The notes under the pieces are model-generated. The model was given only the letters and a program-made list of their open reading frames with translations. It was not told where the DNA came from and did no database searches. This document shows positions 17,214-24,687 of a stretch of DNA of 64,000 bases, in pieces. Every line of letters begins with the position of its first letter. Within the stretch, counting starts at the first letter, position 1. Source of the DNA: Pandoraea faecigallinarum (GTDB lineage: Bacteria; Pseudomonadota; Gammaproteobacteria; Burkholderiales; Burkholderiaceae). Position numbers and translations under genes: made by a program. The DNA lies in assembly GCF_001029105.3 (NCBI RefSeq), contig NZ_CP011807.3, positions 4,340,001 to 4,404,000 of the forward strand, written 5' to 3'.

Positions 17214-20200
17214 ATGAAACCCATCGCCATTCTGGCGGGCGTCATCGCGCTCTTCGCCGAGCAGCACGCCATCGCCGCCAATTTCCATATCGCCGACGGA
17301 CAAACGTCGAACACGGCGCAGACACTCTCGGGCGCTCAGACCGGCGCCATCGACAAGGGCGGCACGCTGTCGGTCGGCGGCAGCACCGTCGGCATCTCCG
17401 TGACGGGCAACGCCACGCTGGTCAACAACGGCACACTCAACATGACGGGCACCGGCCGCGCAATTCGCGACAACACCGGTGGTCTGACGCTGACAGTGAC
17501 GAACGGCGCCGGCGCGAGCATGACCACGTTCGACGCCGACGTGATTCAGATGAACAAGGCGAACAGCAACGTCATCTTCAACAACTACGGCACACTCACG
17601 TCGACCAACACGTCCGCGGGCGGCAGTCAGGCCATCGACTTCAACGCGATCGCCACGGGCACCAACGTGCTGAACAACTTCGCCGGCGGCATCATTCAGG
17701 CAAACGAAGCGGATGCCGTGCGCCCCGGGGTGAACGGTGTGGTCAACAACGCGGGCATCATCCGCTCGACCAACAACCCCGGCAGCACGAGCAGCAGCGA
17801 CGGTATCGATGCGCAGGCGAACAGCGGCATTACGGTGATCAATACGGGCACCGGTCTGATTCAGGGTGCGCGGCATGGCATAACCGGCGGTGTGGACACG
17901 ACGACCGACGGCACATTCAGGCTCTCCGTCACGAATCAGGCCGGCGGCACGATTCAGGGCACGAACGGCTCCGGCATCAATATCGACGGCTTCAACGCCA
18001 AGGAGGTCGTTACGATCGTCAACGCAGGCACCATCGTCGGCAACGGCGTGACGGGCGACGGCGACGGCGTGGACGTGGACGGCATCGTCAACATCACGAA
18101 CACCGGTGTGATTCGTGGCGCCCGGGCCAACAACGACGTCAGCGAGGGCATCACGGTCGGGGGCGGCACCATCGTCAACAGCGGCACCATCGTCGGGGAG
18201 AACACCGCCGGCGGCATCGGGCGCGGCATTACGCTCGCCGGCGTCGACAAGGATCCGGTCTCGGGCTTGTCCATTGCGCCGCAGGGCATCTACGCGAATT
18301 CGACCATCGTCAACAGCGGCCTCATTCGCGGTCAAAGCGATTCGGCCATCGCGGTGACGGGGGCACGCAACGCCTTTACGGTCACGGTCGTCAATCAGGC
18401 GGGCGGCATTCTCGAGGGTGGCGGCGCGACGGCCGCCGTCGTCAACACCGGCGCGAGCGACGCAACGGTCGTCAACTACGGCACGATCACCGCCGATCGG
18501 AGCGGCAAGGCCGTGGATCTGGGCAGCGGCAACAGCAGCCTCCAGATTCTGGGCGGCTCGGCCGTGGTGAACGGCGACATCTCTGGCGGCACGGGCACCA
18601 GTACGTTGACGATCGCACCGGGCGCGGGCAACGCGTTCCGCTACAACGGCGCGATCTCGAACTTCTCGGCGGTCTCGCTGGGCGCGGGCACGATCACGCT
18701 GAACGGCGCCAGCACCTATGCGGGGGCGACGTCGATTGCGAGCGGGGCGACGGTCGTGATGGGCGACGCGGCGCATCGAAGCGCGACGCTGGGCAGCGGC
18801 ATGACGAGCGTCGCCCCGGGTGCGACGCTCGGCGGCTACGGCGGCGTGCTGGGCAGCGTAACGAACGCCGGCATGATCGCGGTCGGGAGCGCCTCGCCCG
18901 GCGCGGTGGCGGGCAGTCTGGGAACGTTCACCATTGCCGGCAATTACGTGGGCAACAATGGCACGGCGCTGATGGGCGCGAGCATCGGAGCCGACGGCTC
19001 GGTGGCCTCCGACAAGCTCGTCATCAATGGCAATGCGAGCGGCACGACGTTCCTGCAGTTGAAGGTTTCAGGCGCTGGCGCGCCGACGCCGGGAAGCGGC
19101 ATCGAACTGGTACAGGTCAACGGCACGGCATCGGATGGCGCGTTCAAGCTGGCCTCGCCGATTCAGGCGGGGGCGTATCAGTATCTGCTTCGCAAGGTCG
19201 GGCCGGTGGGCGGCGATCCGAGCTGGTTCCTGTCGACGTCGTATGCCTCGGGGGCGGCCGCCTATCGCGCCGCAACCGTCGCGTATGCGATGACACCGCA
19301 GTTGAACGCCGATTTCGGCTTCACGATGCTGGGCCGCATGCAGGAGCGGTTGGGCAGTGTGCGCACGAATGGCGGCGTGGGCGGTGTGGGCGGCGATGCA
19401 TCGAACAGCGTCTGGGGACGCCTGTACGGCAAAACGATGGATGCCAGCCTGTCGGGCCGCTTCGGTGCCGATGAGCGCATGTTTGCGGCCCAGTTCGGGC
19501 GCGACTGGCGGCTGAACACGGACGCGTCCGGCATGGGGGGCAGCATGCTGGCGGGCGTGACGGCAACGTTCGGGACGGCGTCGGCATCGTTTTCCGACAG
19601 TGCCCGCACGCAGGACCCGGCACTCTCGTCAGCCACCGGGTCGGTGACGATGCAGGCGCAGTCGGTGGGTGCTTACTGGACGCGGATCCTACCGCAAGGG
19701 GCGTTCATCGACGTGACGACGCAGCTCTCGCACTACCGCAATAAGTACAGCGACGTGACGGGCGTTGGGGCGACGCAGAATGGCTTCGGTGCGGCGCTCT
19801 CGGGCGAGATCGGTCACAGGTTCGCCATCCTTGACTCCGGCTTCACCATCGAGCCGCAGGTGCAGTTGGCGTATCAGTATCTGCATCTGAACGGGTTCAG
19901 CGATAGCGTGTCGCCGGTCTCGGGCAATACGACGAATGCACTGCGCGGACGTATCGGCGTCAAGCTCAATACGCCGGATCTGGGCAATGCGGCGGGTATC
20001 GGATCGGCGTCGCCGTATGTGTCGGTCGACGTGATCCATGACTTCCTGTCGCCGGGCGCGACGAACGTGGGTGGCGCCACGTTCGACAGCAGTCTGGCGA
20101 AAACATGGTACGAACTCGGCGCGGGCGTGGAAGCGGCCCTGGGACGTGCTTCGTCACTGTATGCTGGCGTGAAATACGCGCGGAACATCGGTGGGGACTA

Positions 20201-20246
20201 CCGTCGCAACATTTACGGGCAAGCGGGCTTCCGGTATCGGTGGTGA
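17214..20246 (+). CDS. Autotransporter (type Va) outer-membrane adhesin-like protein
   Basis: A 1010-residue type Va autotransporter. ATG 17214 begins MKPIAILAGVIALFAEQHA, a short signal peptide probably cleaved after residue 22. The long open frame upstream overlaps the SMR gene and is not used. Residues about 25-490 are a repetitive beta-helix passenger with many NxGTI/VVNAG-type turns. Around 495-560 lies an autotransporter-associated repeat (LNGASTYAGATSIASGATVV). From about 730 to the end is the 12-strand beta-barrel, ending YGQAGFRYRW with the terminal aromatic needed for outer-membrane insertion. The passenger is Asn/Gly/Thr-rich with almost no Cys. No protease triad is evident, so adhesion is the likely role. 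Confidence 0.9.
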   Translation: MKPIAILAGVIALFAEQHAIAANFHIADGQTSNTAQTLSGAQTGAIDKGGTLSVGGSTVGISVTGNATLVNNGTLNMTGTGRAIRDNTGGLTLTVTNGAGASMTTFDADVIQMNKANSNVIFNNYGTLTSTNTSAGGSQAIDFNAIATGTNVLNNFAGGIIQANEADAVRPGVNGVVNNAGIIRSTNNPGSTSSSDGIDAQANSGITVINTGTGLIQGARHGITGGVDTTTDGTFRLSVTNQAGGTIQGTNGSGINIDGFNAKEVVTIVNAGTIVGNGVTGDGDGVDVDGIVNITNTGVIRGARANNDVSEGITVGGGTIVNSGTIVGENTAGGIGRGITLAGVDKDPVSGLSIAPQGIYANSTIVNSGLIRGQSDSAIAVTGARNAFTVTVVNQAGGILEGGGATAAVVNTGASDATVVNYGTITADRSGKAVDLGSGNSSLQILGGSAVVNGDISGGTGTSTLTIAPGAGNAFRYNGAISNFSAVSLGAGTITLNGASTYAGATSIASGATVVMGDAAHRSATLGSGMTSVAPGATLGGYGGVLGSVTNAGMIAVGSASPGAVAGSLGTFTIAGNYVGNNGTALMGASIGADGSVASDKLVINGNASGTTFLQLKVSGAGAPTPGSGIELVQVNGTASDGAFKLASPIQAGAYQYLLRKVGPVGGDPSWFLSTSYASGAAAYRAATVAYAMTPQLNADFGFTMLGRMQERLGSVRTNGGVGGVGGDASNSVWGRLYGKTMDASLSGRFGADERMFAAQFGRDWRLNTDASGMGGSMLAGVTATFGTASASFSDSARTQDPALSSATGSVTMQAQSVGAYWTRILPQGAFIDVTTQLSHYRNKYSDVTGVGATQNGFGAALSGEIGHRFAILDSGFTIEPQVQLAYQYLHLNGFSDSVSPVSGNTTNALRGRIGVKLNTPDLGNAAGIGSASPYVSVDVIHDFLSPGATNVGGATFDSSLAKTWYELGAGVEAALGRASSLYAGVKYARNIGGDYRRNIYGQAGFRYRW

Positions 20247-20292
20247 TGTGAGGGGCAATGCCAAATGCGCACCGTTGGAGAATATGCTCTTG

Positions 20293-21339
20293 TTAGCGAA
20301 CCGCCCCTGCCTTTCTGGCGGGGCCGTTCGATGCGCTCTCCTTGCCGATCACACCGCCACAGGTGCCTCGAAGCGAGCTGCCGTCCCACTCGATGTGGTT
20401 TTGCGCGCGAATGTCGCTTGACGGGCATGCCATGAAATGGATGGGCGCGGCGTTATTCGGCGCCGACTGCGTGTCGGTGCCTCCCGGCATGATCGACGGC
20501 GTCCCGCTGGGATAGGCCGTTTTCACGCCGCAGAGCGAGTCCTTCAGCGTTCCGCTACTGGCGTCGACCTGACTGGCGCCGGACAGGGTTGTGAAGCAGT
20601 AGCGCACGGCCACCGGGTAGTTGCACGTATTGGTGAAGCTCACCGAGTACTTCGTGCGTTTGAGGCTGACGCACTGGTTGACGGCGGGCACCGTCGGATC
20701 GAGGCCGAAGTTCGAGGCGGGGGACGTGTTCGACGGTCCTGAAGATGCACGCATGTCGGCGGGCTGGGCGGTGCCTTGCATGGCACTGCCCAGTGCCGCA
20801 AGTTGCGCTGCGTTCTTGCCGCCGCCGGCGGCGACGCCCTGCATGGCCGCACCGACGAGGGCAAGCGCGGAGCCGACCCCGGAGGACGACTCGCTTTCTT
20901 GAGCCGTATAGACGGTGCTGGCGTTCTTGCCGTCGGCGTAGGTTCGTACGCTGTAGTTGTTCGTTTCGGAGCCTGTGACGATATTGCCGCGAGAAAAGCG
21001 CCCGGCGCGGGTGACCGGGCCGCCGTTGAACTTCTCGGCGTTCATCCACATCTCGCCCATGCCATCGCGGAGACCGGCCTTCATCTCGCCTTCATAGCGC
21101 AGCATCAGGGTAGAGCCGCCGTAGCCGAGCAGCGTACCGGACCCGCTCGTCAGACCGCCCTCGCATTCGCCGGACCAGGTGTAACGCTCCCAAACGCCGT
21201 ACACCCCACAGTCCGGACGATTCTCCAGCGCAACCAGCGCGCCGCCCTTATGCGTCGGACCAGGCAGTCCGCAGCCGGCCAGCAGCGAAGCAAGCCCCGC
21301 CGCGATGAATTGAAGTCGTTGCGCGTGAGCCTTGATCAT
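20293..21339 (-). CDS. Putative lipoprotein of unknown function
   Basis: A 348-residue protein with a lipoprotein signal peptide: hydrophobic residues 10-20, then LAGC with acylated Cys23. The N-terminal third has Gly/Tyr-rich segments (RYEGEMKAGLRDGMGEMWMN) reminiscent of MORN-type repeats. The middle (about 150-215) is Ala/Ser/Gly-rich. The C-terminal third has paired cysteines and reads KYSVSFTNTCNYPVAVRYCF. It is probably tethered to a membrane facing the periplasm. It is convergent with the autotransporter gene, 46 bases apart. I do not recognise the family. Confidence 0.7.
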   Translation of the reverse strand: MIKAHAQRLQFIAAGLASLLAGCGLPGPTHKGGALVALENRPDCGVYGVWERYTWSGECEGGLTSGSGTLLGYGGSTLMLRYEGEMKAGLRDGMGEMWMNAEKFNGGPVTRAGRFSRGNIVTGSETNNYSVRTYADGKNASTVYTAQESESSSGVGSALALVGAAMQGVAAGGGKNAAQLAALGSAMQGTAQPADMRASSGPSNTSPASNFGLDPTVPAVNQCVSLKRTKYSVSFTNTCNYPVAVRYCFTTLSGASQVDASSGTLKDSLCGVKTAYPSGTPSIMPGGTDTQSAPNNAAPIHFMACPSSDIRAQNHIEWDGSSLRGTCGGVIGKESASNGPARKAGAVR

Positions 21340-21462
21340 ACGTGCCCCCCGAAGTGCCGGATTTATGTGTCGAGGGATTTTAGGAGGCGATCGGAGGCGG
21401 AGGTATCGTTCATTTGAAGGATGGCGTTGGGCTTGTGCGGGAGCAGCCCAGTCGGCCCCACA

Positions 21463-21490
21463 TTGCGACTCGACTTCACGAAGCTATGCT
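21463..21490 (+). promoter_or_regulatory. Putative tRNA-Gly promoter
   Basis: TTGCGA (21463-21468) and TATGCT (21485-21490) are spaced 16 bases apart and lie about 25 bases before the mature tRNA 5' end. Confidence 0.4.
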
Positions 21491-21515
21491 AAACTTCTCG
21501 ACTCAGTGCGCCAGA

Positions 21516-21589
21516 GCGGGCGTCGTATAATGGTAATACCCTAGCTTCCCAAGCTAGAGCCGTGGGTTCGATTCCCATCGCCCGCTCCA
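21516..21589 (+). tRNA. tRNA-Gly (anticodon CCC)
   Basis: The cloverleaf is complete. The acceptor arm GCGGGCG (21516-21522) pairs with CGCCCGC (21579-21585). The anticodon stem CTAGC/GCTAG closes the loop TTCCCAA, giving anticodon CCC, and the T-arm contains GGTTCGATTCC. The 3' CCA is encoded (21587-21589). It reads GGG glycine codons. Confidence 0.97.
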
Positions 21590-21604
21590 AAGAATTCCCG
21601 AAGA

Positions 21605-21628
21605 AGCCGTCCTCGTGACGGCTTTTTT
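21605..21628 (+). terminator. Rho-independent terminator after tRNA-Gly
   Basis: AGCCGTC and GACGGCT pair around a 5-base loop and are followed by a T run, 15 bases after the tRNA. Confidence 0.85.
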
Positions 21629-21699
21629 GTTTTCCGGTGCGGCGCTCCGTCGTCGCGCCCTCCGCCCTCCTCCCAAACCCACAACCGGCACCCGGTTAT

Positions 21700-21715
21700 T
21701 TGAACGTCCGGTCAA
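21700..21715. promoter_or_regulatory. Candidate TetR operator
   Basis: TTGAACGTCCGGTCAA has 12 of 16 symmetric positions and lies about 80 bases upstream of the TetR start. A partly similar element (GAACGATCATTAAA) lies just before the MFS gene at 22494-22507. Confidence 0.45.
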
Positions 21716-21796
21716 AAAATCACCTATAGTCACGCCATCGGATCGGTGCGCCGTGCGCATCGCTATTTCCATTCCTCCAGACCGGCGAGGCGCATC

Positions 21797-22378
21797 ATGA
21801 GCGGACGACCCAGAGAATTCGACGACGCTGCCGTCATCGACGCCGCGATGGATGCATTCTGGACGCATGGCTATGAAGGCACGTCCGCGCAAACGCTCGT
21901 CGAATGTACCGGCCTCGGCCGCGGCAGCCTCTACAACGCCTTCGGCAGCAAGCTCAACCTCTATCACGAAGCCCTGGAGCGCTACCAGACGCTCGGCCTT
22001 CAGAAGCAAGCCGATATTCTCAATGCGCCCGGTCTCGTCAAGGACCGGCTGCGCACCCTCATGCAATCGGGCATCGACGAAGAGCTCGACCCTGCCCGGC
22101 AGCGCGGCTGCATGTCGCTTTTCGCCGCCTTCGAGCGCGGCGCCAAGGACGAGAAAGTCCGGCAAATCAGTCAGGCTTACTTCACCCGCATCGAACAGGT
22201 GCTCGTCCATCTGATCGCCGTCGGTCAACACAGCGGCGAACTCGCCACCGAACGCTCACCCGTCGTCGTCGCCCGTACATTCCTGTCAAGCTACTACGGA
22301 CTGCGCGCGCTCGGACGCACCGTCTGCGACCGTGCTTTCCTCGAAGGCATCATGGAAGGCACCCTCGATCAGCTCTGA
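21797..22378 (+). CDS. TetR/AcrR-family transcriptional regulator
   Basis: A 193-residue TetR protein starting MSGRPREFDDAAVIDAAMDA, with GAGG 6 bases upstream. The helix-turn-helix (about residues 25-48) reads GTSAQTLVECTGLGRGSLYN, and the C-terminal domain should bind a drug or metabolite. It is followed on the same strand by an MFS exporter 132 bases away, with similar candidate operators before both genes. A self-repressing regulator of the exporter is the simplest reading. Confidence 0.9.
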   Translation: MSGRPREFDDAAVIDAAMDAFWTHGYEGTSAQTLVECTGLGRGSLYNAFGSKLNLYHEALERYQTLGLQKQADILNAPGLVKDRLRTLMQSGIDEELDPARQRGCMSLFAAFERGAKDEKVRQISQAYFTRIEQVLVHLIAVGQHSGELATERSPVVVARTFLSSYYGLRALGRTVCDRAFLEGIMEGTLDQL

Positions 22379-22493
22379 CGTGTGCCCGCCCGGCACAACG
22401 CCCCACTGCATTCCTTCTCGCGCAACCCGTCACCCCAAACACCTGACAACCTTATCCACCCCCTCGCGGGCGACGTTCTTGTCCGCAAATATG

Positions 22494-22507
22494 GAACGAT
22501 CATTAAA
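22494..22507. promoter_or_regulatory. Candidate second TetR half-operator before MFS gene
   Basis: GAACGATCATTAAA shares GAACG and the AA-ended right half with the site at 21700-21715, and sits 4 bases before the MFS start codon. Confidence 0.25.
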
Positions 22508-22510
22508 GTT

Positions 22511-23710
22511 ATGACGCAAAAATCGACAATGCCACCCGTCGTCTACCTGTTGGGACTCACTGTCTTCGCCATGACGACAGCGGAATTCATGGTCGCCGGG
22601 ATGATGCCCGCGCTCGCCCATGCGATGCACGTCGGCATCGGCGACATCGGGAACCTGATTTCGCTCTATGCGCTCGGCATGACCATCGGCGGTCCGGTAC
22701 TCACCGCCCTGCTGCTCGCATTGCGCACGCTGCACAAGCGTGCCCTCGTCTGGCTGTTGACGATCAATGTCGCGGGCGGCGTGCTTGCCGCGATGTCGAC
22801 CCGCTACGAAGTGATGGCGCTCGCGCGAATCATCATGGGCGTGGCGAGTTCGGCGACCTTCGGTGTGGCGCTCACGCTCTGCGCCGATCTCGTCGCGCCG
22901 TCGGTTCGGGGGCGGGCCGCGTCGTTCGTACTCGGCGGCCTGATGTTCTCGCCGGTGGTCGGCGTGCCGCTCACGGCCTTCATCGAGCAACACTACGGCT
23001 GGCGCGCGAGCTTCTGGCTCGTTGCCGTGCTCGCCGCGCTTTGCACGGTGGCGGTCGCGCTTTGGGCGCCGAAACGCGAGGCGCATGATAAGGACGTCAT
23101 CAGCCTGTCGGCGGAATTTCGCTCGCTGCTGAATCGCCCGCTGTGGGCCGCCTTCGCGACAAGCGGTTTGATTATCGGCGCGACATTTGCCGCGTTCAGC
23201 TACTTCTCGCCGATCTTTCTGAATGTCGCGGGCATCTCGGCGGCATCGATTCCGAATCTGCTTGCGATGTACGGCATCGCCAACATCGTCGGTAACGCCG
23301 TGGTCGGACGGTTCGCGGACCGCCATACGCTGACAGTCCTCGTAGTGGGTTTGTCAGTGCTTGCACTCGCGCTCATCAGCTTTGCGCTTTGGGCGCAGTT
23401 GACACCGGTCGGTATCGCCGCGTTCGCCGCCATCGGGCTCACGGGGGTCTCGCTCAATCCGGCCATGGTGGCACGCGTGATGCGCACCGCCGCCCCGGGT
23501 CCGCTGGTCAATACGATGCACACGTCGGTGATCACGGCGGGCCTCGCCTTCGGAACGTGGGCCGGGGGCGCCGCTATCGACGCCGGCTACAGCATGCGCG
23601 CGCCGCTGTGGATCGGCGCCGCGATGGCAGCCGCGGGTCTTGCCAGTTTGTTGCCCTACCTGCGCTCGGGTCTTGCCCAAGCGCCCGAGACGGTTTGCTC
23701 GACGTCCTGA
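22511..23710 (+). CDS. MFS transporter (AraJ/DHA1-like exporter)
   Basis: A 399-residue transporter with about 12 membrane helices, beginning MTQKSTMPPVVYLLGLTVFA. The stretch TAEFMVAGMMPALAHAMHVG in helix 1 and its following loop is typical of DHA1/AraJ-type exporters. The start at 22511 is chosen because the frame upstream of it has no hydrophobic or conserved character. The preceding TetR gene probably regulates it. Substrate is unknown; drug or sugar efflux are the usual annotations in this group. Confidence 0.87.
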   Translation: MTQKSTMPPVVYLLGLTVFAMTTAEFMVAGMMPALAHAMHVGIGDIGNLISLYALGMTIGGPVLTALLLALRTLHKRALVWLLTINVAGGVLAAMSTRYEVMALARIIMGVASSATFGVALTLCADLVAPSVRGRAASFVLGGLMFSPVVGVPLTAFIEQHYGWRASFWLVAVLAALCTVAVALWAPKREAHDKDVISLSAEFRSLLNRPLWAAFATSGLIIGATFAAFSYFSPIFLNVAGISAASIPNLLAMYGIANIVGNAVVGRFADRHTLTVLVVGLSVLALALISFALWAQLTPVGIAAFAAIGLTGVSLNPAMVARVMRTAAPGPLVNTMHTSVITAGLAFGTWAGGAAIDAGYSMRAPLWIGAAMAAAGLASLLPYLRSGLAQAPETVCSTS

Positions 23711-23889
23711 TTCGACGGCGTGCGTCGCCGGTCACATGAACGGATCGGCGACTTCCGAAAGCACTTATTGTTTTCCTGAAACCGGGGAAAATCGCAGCCG
23801 GGCTTTTGGCGAAGCACTCGCCGCAACGGTCAGTCTGCTGCCGGAGGGCGCGCGCAGTGTAAACTGCTGGGTTTTCGACCCCCAGTGGA

Positions 23890-24687
23890 ATGGTGCAAGT
23901 GTCCCGGCGTCCCGTTATCAGCGCCCCAACACTCATACGCTCGCTGGCCCGTTTGAGCGCGTTCGTGCCCCCCGAGGCCGCGCCCTCGCTCTCGGACCGC
24001 CTGAGCCAGTGGCTGGGCTGGACCGACGCCATCGCGCTCTCGTCGGCCCTGAAAGCCAACCCGCCGGCGGCAACGCCCGGCGCGCGTGCGCCTGCGCAGG
24101 CCCCGGCCAGTGAACTCGCCCGTGTACGCGGGGAGCTTGCGGCTGCCATCGCGCGCGATTGCGGTCTGGCTGCCGCGCCCGGCGGGCAAATCCGCGCTCT
24201 GAGCGCCGCCGAGCGGCAGCGCGCCGCGTCGTTCGCCGAATTCCCGGCGTATCGGCAACGCTATGCGACCTCGCAACAGACGATGGACACGGCGATCAGC
24301 GCCCTGCGCACCCGCCTGCGCGCCCAACTGGCCGCGCAGTCGCCCGCCGCGGCGCGCCTCGCCAGCGTCGATGCCGTCATGGAGCGCGTGATGGGCGCAC
24401 GTGAGCGCGCACTGCTTGCGAGCGTGCCGAATTTGCTCGAAGGGCACTTCGTACGATTGCGCGACACGGAGCAGGCGACGATGGCCGCCCCGCGCGTGCC
24501 CGGCGCCCCGGCGCTCGCACCCGCCGGCACATGGCTCGACACCTTCCACCGGGACATGCAGAGCGTTTTGCTCGCGGAACTGGATATACGCCTGGAACCG
24601 GTCGAGGGGCTGATTGCCGCCCTCGCTTCGGCCGCCACCGGCGAAAACGTTAGTGAACCCGGACAACATGACCCGTTACCTCGTTGA
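23890..24687 (+). CDS. DUF3348 protein, first gene of motor-like operon
   Basis: A 265-residue protein, almost entirely predicted helical with no membrane segment or signal peptide, so probably cytoplasmic. Its N-terminus (RRPVISAPTLIRSLARLSAF) matches the Burkholderiaceae DUF3348 family as I recall it. Ala-rich linkers follow, then a conserved-looking helical core near residues 105-200 (FAEFPAYRQRYATSQQTMDT, RVMGARERALLASVP). Its 3' end overlaps the membrane-protein gene by 20 bases, indicating tight coexpression. Its role is unknown; a cytoplasmic partner of the membrane motor-like pair is an inference from position. Confidence 0.8.
   Translation: MVQVSRRPVISAPTLIRSLARLSAFVPPEAAPSLSDRLSQWLGWTDAIALSSALKANPPAATPGARAPAQAPASELARVRGELAAAIARDCGLAAAPGGQIRALSAAERQRAASFAEFPAYRQRYATSQQTMDTAISALRTRLRAQLAAQSPAAARLASVDAVMERVMGARERALLASVPNLLEGHFVRLRDTEQATMAAPRVPGAPALAPAGTWLDTFHRDMQSVLLAELDIRLEPVEGLIAALASAATGENVSEPGQHDPLPR

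Noticed and set aside
17157..18776. A 539-codon frame antisense to the autotransporter
   Set aside because: Low-complexity shadow of the repetitive passenger; no ribosome site or motif.
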